In this document: piece by piece, positions 47,286 through 60,953 of the stretch
Layout: each line of letters starts with the position of its first letter
Numbering within the stretch: position 1 is the first letter of the stretch
Assembly: GCA_017654935.2 (NCBI GenBank)
Contig: CM065703.1
Location: forward strand, 42,850,802-42,914,801
Direction: 5' to 3'
Length of the DNA: 64,000 bases
From: Phymorhynchus buccinoides
Lineage: Eukaryota > Mollusca > Gastropoda > Neogastropoda > Raphitomidae
The notes under the pieces: model-generated
What the model saw: the letters and a program-made list of their open reading frames with translations, nothing else
Told to the model about the DNA's origin: nothing
Databases searched by the model: none
Translations under genes and position numbers: made by a program

Positions 47286-48638
47286 ACAAATAATGGGGAT
47301 TTCAGTCAAACTCAACTTCACCTCCCCTCCATCCCCTTGCAGCTGCACACTGTGCAAATTTCTCTCTTTGACGCGGCTAACACTGTTAGTGCCAAAGGCC
47401 GCATAGGCTAGAGACTGGGAGCCAACCCACTCTGGTCCTATCCTATCCACTAAATCCTTGGAAACATAAGACCTATCAGAGCCAGTGTCAAAGAGAATTA
47501 CTGCCTCAGACACTCCGCCTTGGCCTCTTGCAGAGACCTGGACCGTCTGCAACAAAACATGAGCCTGATTTTCATCATCACTGACTGTGCGAACACCTGA
47601 CACATTCATTTTCACACTAGACACACCTGAGCTTGGCATTTCTGGGTCCTGGTGTGTACCTGCGTTGGAGGTCTGAGGAGGGAAATCATTGAACTGTGGG
47701 TCCTTAGAGGGACACAGCAGGGCATTGTGCCCGCCCTTACACTTGGAACACTTTGCTTTACACTTGAGAAATGAATGGCCCTTAGTAGTACTCAAACACT
47801 TGAAACAAGCACCCACACCCCGAAGCTTTTGTCTCCTGTCCCGTGGTGCAGTACGCGTCAGAAGGAAACAACGAGCTAAGGAATAGCCCCTCCGCTGGCA
47901 CAATCCGCAGGCACGTTGGTCAGACACCGTCTGAAGAGCTGTGGCGGTCGGTGTTGAACCCCCTGGAGTGTCGTGGTCATGAGAGAAGGTCTGAGAACGT
48001 TCACGTCTCTCCGTCTCCTTCTTCAGGAACTCCATGAGGTAATTCAGGTCACGCTCCTAGGGAAGTCGCGAAAGGATGAGCGGTGTGAGTATCACGCCGT
48101 ATTGCGCACCGGTGATGTCCAAGGCTTCCAGGCTCCGGATATGTGCTTGGAGTCTATTGTACGTACTCCACAGTTCATCAGTTGTTGGTTTCGGCGGTAC
48201 CTCCAACACAAGCAATTCTTGAACATGCACAAAGATAATGCGCTCGGGCCTCCCGAATCTTTGTTGAAGCAGTTCGCATGCAGTTTGGTAGTTGGCCGCC
48301 TTGAGCGACAGTCCCTGGATGGCGGCTCTCGCTTCTCCCTCCAAAAGTAACTGAAGGTACGTAAACTTGGTGACTTCAGGTAATTCACTTTTGTCTACTA
48401 CAACTTCGAACTGTTCCCAGAAACCAGTCCACTCTTGAATGTTCCCCTTGAAGGTAGGTAACTCCAGCTTCGGTAGCTTCGCCTCCACCGTAGCAACACT
48501 AACCTCGTCCTGCGAGCGTCTCTGTGGTTCTTCTTTGGAAGAGATAGTTCTCATAGCAAGATATCTTACAGCTCTAGCCCTATCTCTAAACACACCAGCT
48601 GCTTCGATGTCGGCCTCAAGTTCGTCCTCCTTAAGCAT
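47232..48638 (-). pseudogene. BEL gag-protease frame, contig 3
   Basis: DUF1759 to zinc knuckles to FDTGSDRSY protease as in contig 2. It lacks the extra stop in the gag (reads HVQELLVLE there) and keeps only the shared TAG after SRLP. It is the best preserved gag among the three copies. Confidence 0.85.
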
Positions 48639-48654
48639 TTCCCAACAGATGCAC

Positions 48655-48881
48655 CGTCAGCCGGCTGCTTCGCCAAGCTTTACAACCATTGGCGACGGCC
48701 CGATTTTGCCATTTTTGTAATTTTTTTACGACACTTACTGCTATTTATCAATAAAAAGAGCACAACTTGAACTTTACTCTGGCATCATTTTCAAAGATAT
48801 TATGAGAACTATCACACCACAGTTGTACTTGGAATAACATAACCGAAAGACACGGGAAAATAGTTTTGTTGCACTACTAGC

Positions 48882-48964
<83 letters not shown>

Positions 48965-48967
48965 GTG

Positions 48968-49002
<35 letters not shown>

Positions 49003-49044
49003 GTGCGTGCGTGCGTGTGTGCGTGTGCGTGCGTGCGTGCGTGC

Positions 49045-49110
<66 letters not shown>

Positions 49111-49126
49111 TGTCTGAGAGAGAGTG

Positions 49127-49160
<34 letters not shown>

Positions 49161-49272
49161 AGAGAGAGACACTGAGAGACAGAGAGGGCATCGTCCCACT
49201 CTACTTCATTAGTAAAATTTTGTGTAGGCTGTAGTGGAATGCGTCTGTGTGTGTGTGTGTGTATGTGTTGTG

Positions 49273-49348
<76 letters not shown>

Positions 49349-49758
49349 AGAACGTACTCTGCTACATCACATGTGCATAGGCCTAACGGAATGCCTCTAT
49401 GGCTCGCTGTGTACCGTAGTGTGTGCAAGCAATGGAAGATTCCAGACACTGCTTTCGCGCCACTACCGCAATAGAGAAACCGGTTGGTTTTTTTAAATTA
49501 GAGGGTGAAGGTTAGGTAAAGACAAACCAAATAGCCTCCCATCTTAAATAAGGCTCCCTATTTGGTAGTAGTGCAGCTTTTTTCCACTATAGAATGAAGA
49601 AGATTGACTGCTGTATCTTTTAGAACACCGGACGAGGAGTCTACGACTCGAAATGTCGTGTGTTTCCCTTTCCCAGGTACCTTTCCACACCTTGTTAATT
49701 TAAAAAAAAAAATTCCACTATGCCGCAATAGGGAGAAGGAGATCATTTTTTAAAAATA
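48655..49758. other. noncoding gag insert with GT and GA microsatellites, contig 3
   Basis: Counterpart of 17498-18600. GT tracts at 48884-49110 and GA tracts at 49141-49160 and 49276-49350 vary in length and interruptions from contig 2. No genes. Confidence 0.7.
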
Positions 49759-50407
49759 GCACCAGTTACTTGCGGCTGGTGAGTTAACAGACAAGAGCTG
49801 AAGCACCCGCTACTTGAGGCTATTGCGACGTTAACTGCCAAGTTCGCTACCAGCCACAAGTAACTGGTGCGGTGTGAAAATGTTTTAATAGCCAGCTCCA
49901 CTGCTGACTGAGCTTGGTCCAAACGGTTCAACCTTTCTGTTAAGTCTATCAGACCTTCCCTAACTGTATCTTCGTTGTCAGCATCCTCCTTGCATTACTT
50001 CCTAATGCAACTGCGTGTGACCCAGCCTTTGGCCGCCACGCGCACCCGCAGCCGTTCTTCTAGACTCGACGCCATTTTTTTAAGATTAGATTCAGAGGTT
50101 GACACTAGACTAGAACTTGAACTAACGTCCCTAATATAAGGAAACTCCACTCGTCACTTACTAAATTACTTACAAGAATCCCGGGTTTCGGCACCAATTT
50201 TCATGTGAGAGATTCTTTCTTTCAGCAAGACTTTCACACAATAGACGATGGAAGTTTCTAGACACTTTACTTGGGTCCTGGTTTGTGGGTGGCTGCACCG
50301 AAGAGTGTATGAGCTTCATTACAATGCATGCTGGGAACCCAGCTACAAACATATTTAAACATAAACAAATTAATGATGGCCATAGACCACAAATTCACAA
50401 CAACGTG

Positions 50408-51480
<1,073 letters not shown>

Positions 51481-51860
51481 TGAGTATCACAGAGACACCA
51501 AGCTCCTCACTCAAGCTGCCAAGCTCAAGAGGTTGCAAGACCACCCCATGAAACATCGACTGTCCCAGCCAACCAAGGGATGGTTGAAACGAAGGAACGT
51601 TGTACACCATGTCATAGCATGATACTGGAGTGACAGCAACCGGACTTCCTTGATCATGACCTCAAAATGAACCCCCGGTGTCATGTTGCTCCGCCCTGGA
51701 ATGAGCAAGCCTCCCCTCTCATTCAGTACAGCATTCCTGGAGGCTTTTCCAAAACCATGCAGAGCGGTCCTAAAAAGACAGCCCACACAATAGTCATTGT
51801 AACAGCTTCAGACCCTCTTCCCAAAGGGGACCCGGATACACGTGCACACAGACAGTTCTG
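51481..51860 (+). pseudogene. LINE ORF2 RNase H-side fragment, contig 3
   Basis: The plus-strand frame reads AAKLKRLQDHPMK and LSQPTKGWLKRRN, then across frameshifts PPWNEQASPLIQYSIPG and, near 51838-51875, HVHTDSSAEDAV, resembling the RNase H start. It contains several stops. It is followed within about 250 bp by LINE ORF1 in the same direction. Confidence 0.5.
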
Positions 51861-52112
51861 CTGAAGATGCTGTTTGAAATGGTAGGGCCGCAATCACTCT
51901 TTCACAGCATTCGAGGTCGGACGCTTTTTTGTGAGCTGTGTTTTTTTGCACTCAGCATTTCTACCCGTGTATTTTTGTCAAGTTTATTTCTCTTCTTCAC
52001 TGCTTGTACTGGGCATTGTTCCTCTGTTATCGTGTTTGTTTCTTTTTTCTTTTTTTTCCAATCTCTCTGTTATTTTTTTTACTGCCTTTATCTTCTCGTG
52101 CTTGCTGCTACT

Positions 52113-52912
52113 ATGCATTTCCCACGTGAAATGGGGTCTCAGTCGCCATCGTCGAATCAGCAAGGTACGAACGTGCTACCCGTTTTCATTCACGTCAGAA
52201 GCTTACCGGGTGAGGCAGAAAAACGTTGCACCGTTGCTGAAATCTGTGGTGCTTGTGAAAAAAGGACGGGTTGTGGTTCAATTCTAGGAGCACAAAAACT
52301 TGGAGTTTGGCGTATTTACCCCCTGTCAACAGAGGCTCGCACAAAGCTGCTTCTGACCCGTATCGTACTGCGCGGGGTCTCTGTCACTCTGTTTTTAACC
52401 TGAACCCTCTTATCGTATCAACCAAAGACTGCGAAACCGAAATCAAAACAACAAAGCTGACTATAGGGAACTTGCCCATTTCTTTCTCCAATGATGTGAT
52501 CCATGACATGCTAAAAAAGCTGGACGTTAAACCGCGTTCAGCCTTATTCATGGAACGGGACAGACAGAGCTGAGGGCTGACCCACTGGATCACAGGGCAC
52601 AGATTCCTGTGCGTGGAGGTTCCTGAGTAGCCGCTGCCGACACGTGCTGACATGGGCCCCTTCAAAGCCACGCTGTTCCATGTGGAGCAAAACGCGGTGC
52701 AGCAGCAGCAACAGCAGCAATGTGGAAAATGCCTGCAGAAGGGGCATTCTTCGAAATCCTGCCAGAATGAGGTAGTGTGCCTCTCGTGCAAGAAGTCGGG
52801 ACATAAACAAGGCTCTAGCTCCATTATGTCACAAACACCCAAATGCAATGAAGGGGATCACGGGACATGCGTAACACTCGTGATTCAAGCGATTAAAATT
52901 GTGTGTGTATAA
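52113..52912 (+). pseudogene. LINE ORF1 (RRM-like plus CCHC), contig 3
   Basis: The ATG at 52113 opens MHFPREMGSQSPSSNQQG. The frame passes VFIHVRSLPGEAEKR and shifts near 52385 to the frame with KLTIGNLPISFSNDVIHDM and SALFMERDR, stopping at 52573. The last frame (52652-52912) carries GPFKATLFHVEQ, a Gln run and CGKCLQKGHSSKSC. The RRM-like then CCHC order is typical of I/jockey-group LINE ORF1. An incomplete second knuckle follows. It is dead by frameshift and stop. Confidence 0.7.
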
Positions 52913-55850
52913 TTACATTATTTGATTCTGTGAAGTAATAGCAGAGAGACAACTGATACTGTGCAAACCGGCAGCAAGGGCACCAAATTGTACTTTACCC
53001 ATTCCGCCTTGTACCTCTCATGCCCCCTCTACCCCCTCCTCAGAAACACCCCCACTCCCCTTCTCATGATCGTAACTCCCCTCTTCTGTTTGACACATCC
53101 TCTTAAAAGTTTAAGTGATTTCGTCAAGACGATCACAAGATACAGCCTGGACAGACAGAAAAAATGTCAAGGTCAAGGGTCCAGGTCAAAAGGCTTCAAA
53201 TACCATTATGTCCTTACGTCGTTCTGCATGACCAAGAATATATAAGGTTATGTGGGTGTACGGCCAAAAGGTATTTGAACCATTGCCACTGCTAAAAGAA
53301 ACTAGTTCAACAGCCAAGGTCACCCAGTCTACCAACCTGCCACATCTGAAGCATGTATCTGCATAAAATTGAAAGATATAGCTGAAACGCCAATTACACA
53401 CCTCCAAGGCCTACGTCCTTGACCTTGACTTTGACCTTGACCTTCATCAGTATTCGATATTCAGACTTACCAGAGTAATGCACCTACATATGAAGTTTGA
53501 ACTATGTGAAAGATATGGCCACAAAAGATTTTTTCGGTTTTGAAGGTCAAACGTCAAGGTCAGCATGGTTATATATATAAAAACGGATAATTCGTTCACG
53601 GTGATACACCACCATATAAACTTTGAAGTGATTTTGCTATCTAGCTTAAGAGATACAGCTGATACATGAAATAATATATAGCGCAAAGGGGGCAAAAATG
53701 GGTTTCAAGGTCAACATTCTAGGTCAATGTCAACACAGTCATCAGTATTGAAAGGAACTTCCTTTTAAGATGTCTACCCCTTCTATAAACATGTCCCAAA
53801 ACACAAACCCCTGGTGAATACTGCAGAACATCATTTCTCAGAGCACTCATCTATAAATAGGAACATGGGCTAAAAATAGACGTAGGGACTCATCGATTGT
53901 GGTAACCTTTTGTCATTATGATAATATGACCTTTATACTATTCGAAAACACAACAATTTTTTTCTAAAGCTGGGAGTTCACGCTGGGCCTATATTTTCGT
54001 GGCCTATTGGTTTGGGGCTGCTCTTGTGTTGGTAGGACGGGCGAGGTCCATGCGTCTCTGGATCCCATCAGCGTCTTCGAGTGTTTCTTTCTCGTTCTTT
54101 CAAAGATGCTCCGCTCCACAGCGCTTAAACTGGTGAACCCATCCTAATGAAACTTTGCAGAATGCTTCTTAAAGTACTGAAACTCCCCCTGTGGGGATAC
54201 CGGGTGGGGTGGGGTGGGGGTCTTTTGTATAAATAGTTCCCCCACCTTCTGGAAGTTCTGTGCTTGTAATTTTCCTCTAATCTGTCACTCTCTTTGACTC
54301 TGCCTTTTCCCTCTGCTTGCTGTCATCTACTATCTTTCTGCCTTACCGGTCCATTCTCCTGCCTTTTTTTTTTCCAGAAACACTTTCAAAAAGATTTCCT
54401 CCAGCCGAAGTCTGACATGCTGGGCCTAATTATTTCTTACTTAGACGCATAACGGAAGCATGATGCATCTGCGCTCATAATTGACAGGAGACTGTCTGAG
54501 CGATCAAAGAAGAAGAAGACAAAGACACTTGACACTTGACACTTGAAGAAGAAGAAGAAGAGAAATAAGTACTGGACTTGCGGACCGTAGTAGTGTCATA
54601 TTCACCAAAATGGCAAGCCGTATCAACGTAATCCCAGATTCGAATATTACCAAGACTGATTATTTATAAATAAAAAAATAACGGATGGATTTAAATTAAA
54701 ATAAATGCATAGTCCACAAATATTTCCCACACTCTAACTGTTTTTATGTTTCCTCAGAGAGCTATTCATAGCTGAAACCATGCACTTGTTTCAATTTGTT
54801 TTCCTTTTCCACAGGAAAGTACTTGTCTCATTGATTGTGGTTAAGGTTAGGGAATAAATAATATTCTACATGTATTTTGGGTGTAAACAACTTTGTTTGA
54901 TTCAATGTCAAGTAATACATGCAGTACAACACATACGGTTAGGGCATCAACCAGCTTACAGTTTTATAGTGTGCTCGTCAACATGCCTGATGCACGTCTA
55001 ACATGTAGGCTGTGCGTGTCTGTGCATGTAGTTTTAGAGTTACAGCCTAGTCTTTCATGAAAGACGATGTTACAGCCTAGTCTTTCATGGAAGACGACCA
55101 CTCTCAAACTAGGGGGCATTCACACTTGATTTAGTGCTACAGCCAAAGTAGGGGATTGTATGTTACAGCCTAGTCTTTCATGGAAAACTACCGCTCTCAA
55201 ACTAGGGGGCATTCGCACTTGATTTCGTGCTCCAGCCAAAGTAGGGGATTGTATGTTACAGCCTAGTCTTTCATGGAAGACTACCGCTCTCAAACTAGGG
55301 GGCATTCGCACTTGATTTAGTACTCCAGCCAAAGCAGGGGATTGTTGGCGTTTGGGGGCTTTCCAAACACCATCTCGACTGGCTTGGATTTCGAAAACAG
55401 ACAACTCGAAAAGCCTGTTTCGAGAAAACGCTTCTAAAGCTTTGAATAATCCTGTAAAAATCTAAGGCTTCCCTATTACATTACGTTTAGATTGGTGGTG
55501 TAATTGGGTCCTCAAAGATATTATTATTCAAATCGGGAGTTAGTTAGAATACAAACAATGGAGTATTTGACATTATTGTTAGGGACACGAAATTGGTGGC
55601 CTCAACATTTTCAAATGATTTGGGTCAAACTGCACCACTAAAACTTGGGCCCTTTTTGACTCAATTTTTTTGGTAATTTTTTTTAATTTGCAAGTCTGTT
55701 TTGTTGGGTCAAAACGGGATAACTTTTCAGTAAATGGTTTGAGTTCAAAAAATTATGAGTTATAGAACTATAACTACGGTCCAAAAGAACCATGATGTGA
55801 CATTAGAACCTAATATTTCCCTTACCTGTTTTTCAATCCGATTCACTGTG
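52913..55850. other. half-site-rich flank and outer palindrome arm, contig 3
   Basis: Inverted match of 11405-14345. It includes TGACCT arrays at 53410-53445 and 53540-53570, the second copy of the about 150-bp direct repeat at 54225-54370, and the 93-bp minisatellite at 55060-55350. No genes seen. Confidence 0.65.
55060..55350 (-). repeat. 93-bp minisatellite, contig 3
   Basis: Inverted counterpart of 11930-12190, with an extra truncated unit (two closely spaced GTTACAGCCTAGTCTTTCAT words near 55040 and 55070). Confidence 0.8.
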
Positions 55851-56000
55851 ATGAAAGGCATCACTTGATAAAATATATAGGTTCACTGGAACATAATTTG
55901 TATCGCTTTACTTTGTGTTAAGGCTCCCGACTGAAAGCGCTGCATCATTGTGTACGGATGTTCGTGCATTTAGTTTTCTCGTGCAGCACATGCATATTTT
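55851..56000. other. contig 3 right end, no match in contig 2
   Basis: Sequence diverges from contig 2 beyond 55850 and runs to the gap. No gene seen. Confidence 0.5.
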
Positions 56001-56500
56001 NNNNNNNNNNNNNNNNNNNNNNNNNNNNNNNNNNNNNNNNNNNNNNNNNNNNNNNNNNNNNNNNNNNNNNNNNNNNNNNNNNNNNNNNNNNNNNNNNNNN
56101 NNNNNNNNNNNNNNNNNNNNNNNNNNNNNNNNNNNNNNNNNNNNNNNNNNNNNNNNNNNNNNNNNNNNNNNNNNNNNNNNNNNNNNNNNNNNNNNNNNNN
56201 NNNNNNNNNNNNNNNNNNNNNNNNNNNNNNNNNNNNNNNNNNNNNNNNNNNNNNNNNNNNNNNNNNNNNNNNNNNNNNNNNNNNNNNNNNNNNNNNNNNN
56301 NNNNNNNNNNNNNNNNNNNNNNNNNNNNNNNNNNNNNNNNNNNNNNNNNNNNNNNNNNNNNNNNNNNNNNNNNNNNNNNNNNNNNNNNNNNNNNNNNNNN
56401 NNNNNNNNNNNNNNNNNNNNNNNNNNNNNNNNNNNNNNNNNNNNNNNNNNNNNNNNNNNNNNNNNNNNNNNNNNNNNNNNNNNNNNNNNNNNNNNNNNNN
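56001..56500. other. assembly gap, 500 N
   Basis: Exactly 500 N. Contig 4 resumes inside the locus at the match of about 40853. Confidence 0.99.
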
Positions 56501-57153
56501 AACTGAGGGATTTAATCCAGCCTTTCTCATGCTTCTTTTAAAACGGGGACCAACCTCTTGGTTCAAAGTATTAATATGTGATAGTCAGCCATAAAACCAG
56601 TGGGTGAAAATGATGCACAATGGGTAAAAAGATCCATATAACATAAATGGTTCGATGTTAATAATCAGTATAGTGGAATGCAAGGCAAAAAAAAGCCTAC
56701 TAGTGTAAGAAGGACAAAGGCTCGTTACAACGTTTGGTGAACAGACAAATAAATCATTAGTAAAAATTACACTAACGGAGAAATAGACACTGCCACCAAG
56801 GCCTTTATCCCCTACATAAATACACAGTGGCTCCAGCCTTCATGCGTTGTTTTAGATAGTTTACGTTATCCCAGTTGTTGTCTACATGTATTTCCTTTAG
56901 AGAAGAACTCACACGTGGTTTAACAAAAGACTTATACAGAGCTACTGAATGTTTAATTCACTCAATTATTTGTAACGCATAAACGTTTGGATTGCAATTC
57001 ATTTCTTGTGTCAAACTCTAAGATGATCGTTGCTTTCTGCGTTGGATGATGCACTTTCAGTTTTGGACTTGTTGGCACACTTACACAAAGGCCTGTCATA
57101 AGGGGCCGACTCAAATGTGATCCGATTGTGACGATGTCTGTGAGTCACGATTC
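56501..57153. other. spacer right of the BEL 3' LTR, contig 4
   Basis: Matches 40853-41496 of contig 3 almost exactly after a noisy first 75 bp. No gene. Confidence 0.75.
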
Positions 57154-57736
57154 ACGTGTGTGAGATATTCTTTCTTTCAGCAAGACTTTCACACAAAAGA
57201 CGATGGAAGTTTCCAGACGCTTTACTTGGGTCCTGGTTTGTGGGTGGCTGCACCGAAGAGTGTGTAAGCTTCATTACAATGCATGCTGGGAACCCAGCTA
57301 CAAACATCTTTAAACATAAACAAATTAATGATGGCCATAGACCACAAATTCACAACACAGTCCCCACCTTGGAGTCACCCTAACTCCAACATAAACTCAC
57401 CCATAATTATTCTTAGAATACAAATAATTTGCCTTCTAAGTTATCCCAAGAAATGTTTTAGCTAAATCGAAACGATATCAGGATAATTAAAATTATTTTA
57501 GAATAATTGAAATGACATTAGACTGAAAATATTTAGACTGAATTTTAATTAAAGTCTCCAACACTGACTTTGAATTATGAACTAAACATTCCACATTGTC
57601 CACATTGTTCACATTTTGTTTCTTTGTTTCTTGCAAATGTCTTTCTTTGGCTTATACCTTGATTTCAGTCTCTGAAACCTAAAACAACACCTGTCGTTGT
57701 GTAAGTAAACACACTTAGTACAGTCCCTAAACTCTA

Positions 57737-58148
57737 AATTATAATTAACACACTGCTTTCACTAGCATCACTAACAGGTGTGTTTGTGTCAGTGTCCATG
57801 CAGTGTGTGAATGAATCAGACTCAGCTGTGCCAAACTCAGTGTCCTCAGATATGTTCTTTGAACTTTGTTTTTCTGTGATCTGAGAAGGGGATAGTGGGG
57901 GTAGAGGGATCATGGGCTCAGTTAACTCAAGATCATGAATTTTCTGCTCTGGTCTAGTAAGAACACCCTTTGCAGTTTTCAGGTCCACTGCCCGAACCAA
58001 ACCATCCTTTCCGGGATGCACCGCTTTCACGATCCCCAGAGGCCAACTCAGTCTATTTCTTTCTTCACCCCGTACCAGAACCACAGATCCCACCATGACA
58101 CTGCTTTTGACTGGTCCTCCCTTGCAAGGGGGGAGATTGTGAATGTAC
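57737..58148 (-). pseudogene. BEL DUF5641 domain, contig 4
   Basis: Third copy of the integrase tail domain, with MVGSVVLVRGEERNR near 58096. It is nearly identical to the other copies. Confidence 0.85.
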
Positions 58149-58154
58149 TCATTC

Positions 58155-58588
58155 TATGGCGCGCCAGTTTCAAAACTCTGTCGAGCAGCAGTTAGACAGA
58201 GTTTCTCGTCGTAAAACTCTATCTAAACGTGCCATTTTGATACTTTTTTAAACGAAGCATTTCATTGGTAGATAGGACTAGTATCTTTGACTGTGACCTA
58301 CACCTAGCCTAATGACAACAATAAACGGCGCAAAACCGTTTCCTTAGCCTAACTGCACCCCCCTTTGATAAGTCTGCCCTAGCTCTTGACTTGCCTTGGC
58401 GCTATTGAAAAGTGAGAGAGAAGGGGTTGGGGGTGGGGCAGAGCGTAGCAGTACTGTAAGGAGATAAGTTCTAGTCCAGATTGCCAGCCGGGGTAACTTA
58501 GAAAGAAATTAAAAAACGCGTGCGCGCACACACACACACACACCTGTGTGCGCATGCACACGCACACGCGCGCGCACACGCACGCACG

Positions 58589-58673
<85 letters not shown>

Positions 58674-59000
58674 TTAATGTTAAGTCCATTTGGCTCGTTT
58701 CTATGATTGCTGTTGGGTTTTTGTTGATAGAATGTTTGCATTTTTATTTTATAATAGTTCAATTCTGGAGTTTTTATTTTATTTTATTATCATTATTATT
58801 ATTATGTTTTTTGTGTTGTTGTTTTTTTAAAACTGTTTTAACTAAGCATACATCCCCTAATGTTACTTATAAATATGCACTTTAAGCACACACAGATACA
58901 CATGCACATTCCCACGCGCACACACTCACACACACACTTTCATGTCTAATATCACTTCTAAGTGAAAAGACGTTAAATTAAAGAACAACAACAACACACA

Positions 59001-59082
<82 letters not shown>

Positions 59083-59504
59083 GCAGTCCTTGGTTTTATT
59101 GACAAAGGTTTTAACAATAAACCAAAAATTATAAATTATAACTCGTTTAGCGGCTTCAATTACAGATGAAACGCCGGGAAGATTTGCTCATTGAAATCGT
59201 TCAGCTGCCATGTTTGTTTGACTACATGTAGGGGCCTAGGCCTATCGTCTTATTCAAATTCACGGGTCACTGCCCTGCCAAGGCCACAAACTTGTCGCTG
59301 AAGCCATGTACCAATCAGAAATCGCGATAGAAAAACTATATCTCGATAGGGTTATTTTGTGGAAACCCTATCTAGCTGTTCGACAGAGTTTTAAAACTCT
59401 ATCGAACAGCTAGATAGGGTTTTCAAACTGTATCTAACAGTTCGATAGGGTTTTTAAACTCTGTCGAACTGCTAGATAGAGTTTTGTATCTTTGGCGCGC
59501 CATA
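58155..59504. mobile_element. foldback-like DNA element, contig 4, one arm mostly deleted (1350 bp)
   Basis: Flanked by TCATTC at 58149-58154 and 59505-59510. The left end keeps only GGCGCGCCA before jumping to AGTTTCAAAACTCTGTCG, losing about 90 bp of the inverted-repeat arm; the right arm is complete. CA tracts are at 58526-58668 and 58996-59081. Confidence 0.8.
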
Positions 59505-59510
59505 TCATTC

Positions 59511-60510
59511 ACCCAACAGAACCAAAACTGATCAAGCAACTGACGCCCCAACTCTTGTCTTTCCACGAGATCCTGTGAACTGACAGACCCATCCTCCTTG
59601 TCGACTGTCAGTTTGGAGTAAGGAGACCAGCCGGACAGGAAATGAGAAGGGGTCAAGGGGGCCCCTGAATCCAGTTCATCTCCCACGAAAGTGAGGGGCC
59701 TTGCATTGATACAAGCCTCAACCTCATGCAAAACGGTTTGCAACTCCAGCTTAGATAGAGACCTCCTACCCAGTGACCTTTTCAGAGCAGGTTTCACTGG
59801 AGCGACCAGTCTCTCCCACCAGCCTCCCCACCATGGAGCGTGGGGGGCTATGAACTTCCACTCAGGAGCGTCAGAACCCAGTCTAGCCATCAGCTGAGCT
59901 CTTGCTGCTTGAAACCCTTTTGCATTGTCTGACATCAACACCGAAGGCATACCTCTACGTGCGAAGATGCGACGCAACGCCATGACATTCATTTCACAAG
60001 ACATGGAATCCACAATTCCAAATGTACCGCTCTGGTCACTGCACAAGTGAACAGGAGAACATAGAATTTCCTTCCTGGAAAATCAGAATAGTACAACGGT
60101 CCTGCATGATCCAACCCTGTCACAGAAAAGGGGGTCGCCTGTTGAACTCTCAGATCAGGCAAGGGTGCCATGGTTTGAGCACCAGGGGGAGCGTCTAAAC
60201 GCTGACAAGACATGCAATCCTTCTTCACTCTTTTGCAGATGCGCCGCGCACCCACAATCCAATACTGGTCTCTCAGCTGCACTAACATGCTATTCACACC
60301 AGCATGCTTCATGGTCGAATGCACATGACGGGCTAACAGCAAGCCCAGATGACCTTTAGGCACTATGATCGGATGCTGAGCTTCAGTCAGCAATCCTGCA
60401 AACTGAAGCCTTCCCTGAACACGAAGCAGACCATCCTGTCCCAAAAATGTGGACAGTTTGAAGATAGAAGAGCTACGGAAAACCGACCCACTGTTTCTGA
60501 AAGTCTTCAC
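59511..60510 (-). pseudogene. BEL integrase core, contig 4, frameshifted
   Basis: Identical in sequence style to the other copies but with a one-base loss near 60013 that splits it into frames 59989-60510 (HHCC and first Asp) and 59423-60046 (second Asp and Glu). Confidence 0.85.
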
Positions 60511-60953
60511 TTCTCTATCATAGACACTCTGTGCCTGTTCAGCAACTGAACCTTTGCCTCAGAAAGTGCCCCAAAGGACAGATCACCTTGTTTCTTTTGC
60601 TCACTTGAAGCTCTCAAATTCTGAGAAAAAAACCCGCAAAACATAGCCCATCACTCTCATGGCCTTCGCCAAACTACTGTATCGTTCAATGTCAATGACT
60701 GCACCTGAATCAGTTCCTGTGGAGCTGACCACAGGAGTTTGAGTCTCTGCTTCTTCTGCCAAAGCTATCAGCATGTGTGTCATGTCCTTTCCCCTGTGTC
60801 TTGAGAAGCCACCACAGCGTGCTTAGCAGCACCGCCAACACCAGACGTCAGGAACGTCGGGCCATGAAGCCACAACCTGGACTTCACCAGCTCCTCAGCG
60901 GAAACACCACGAGTGACCAAATCCGCTGGATTGTCCTTTTCAGGACAATGATA

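Larger units (their letters stand above)
41502..50402 (-). mobile_element. BEL/Pao LTR retrotransposon, contig 3 copy (8901 bp)
   Basis: Same insertion as in contig 2, inverted: 199-bp LTRs at 41502-41700 (3') and 50204-50402 (5'), with duplication ACGTG (reverse of CACGT) at 41497-41501 and 50403-50407. The primer site is 50178-50196. It carries the same foldback-like insert, the same gag insert and the same set of in-frame stops at shared positions. Differences from contig 2 include a roughly 50-bp tandem-like addition near 45237-45287 and an undisrupted RT-RNase H junction. The LTR pair differs at about 6 of 199 positions. Confidence 0.95.
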
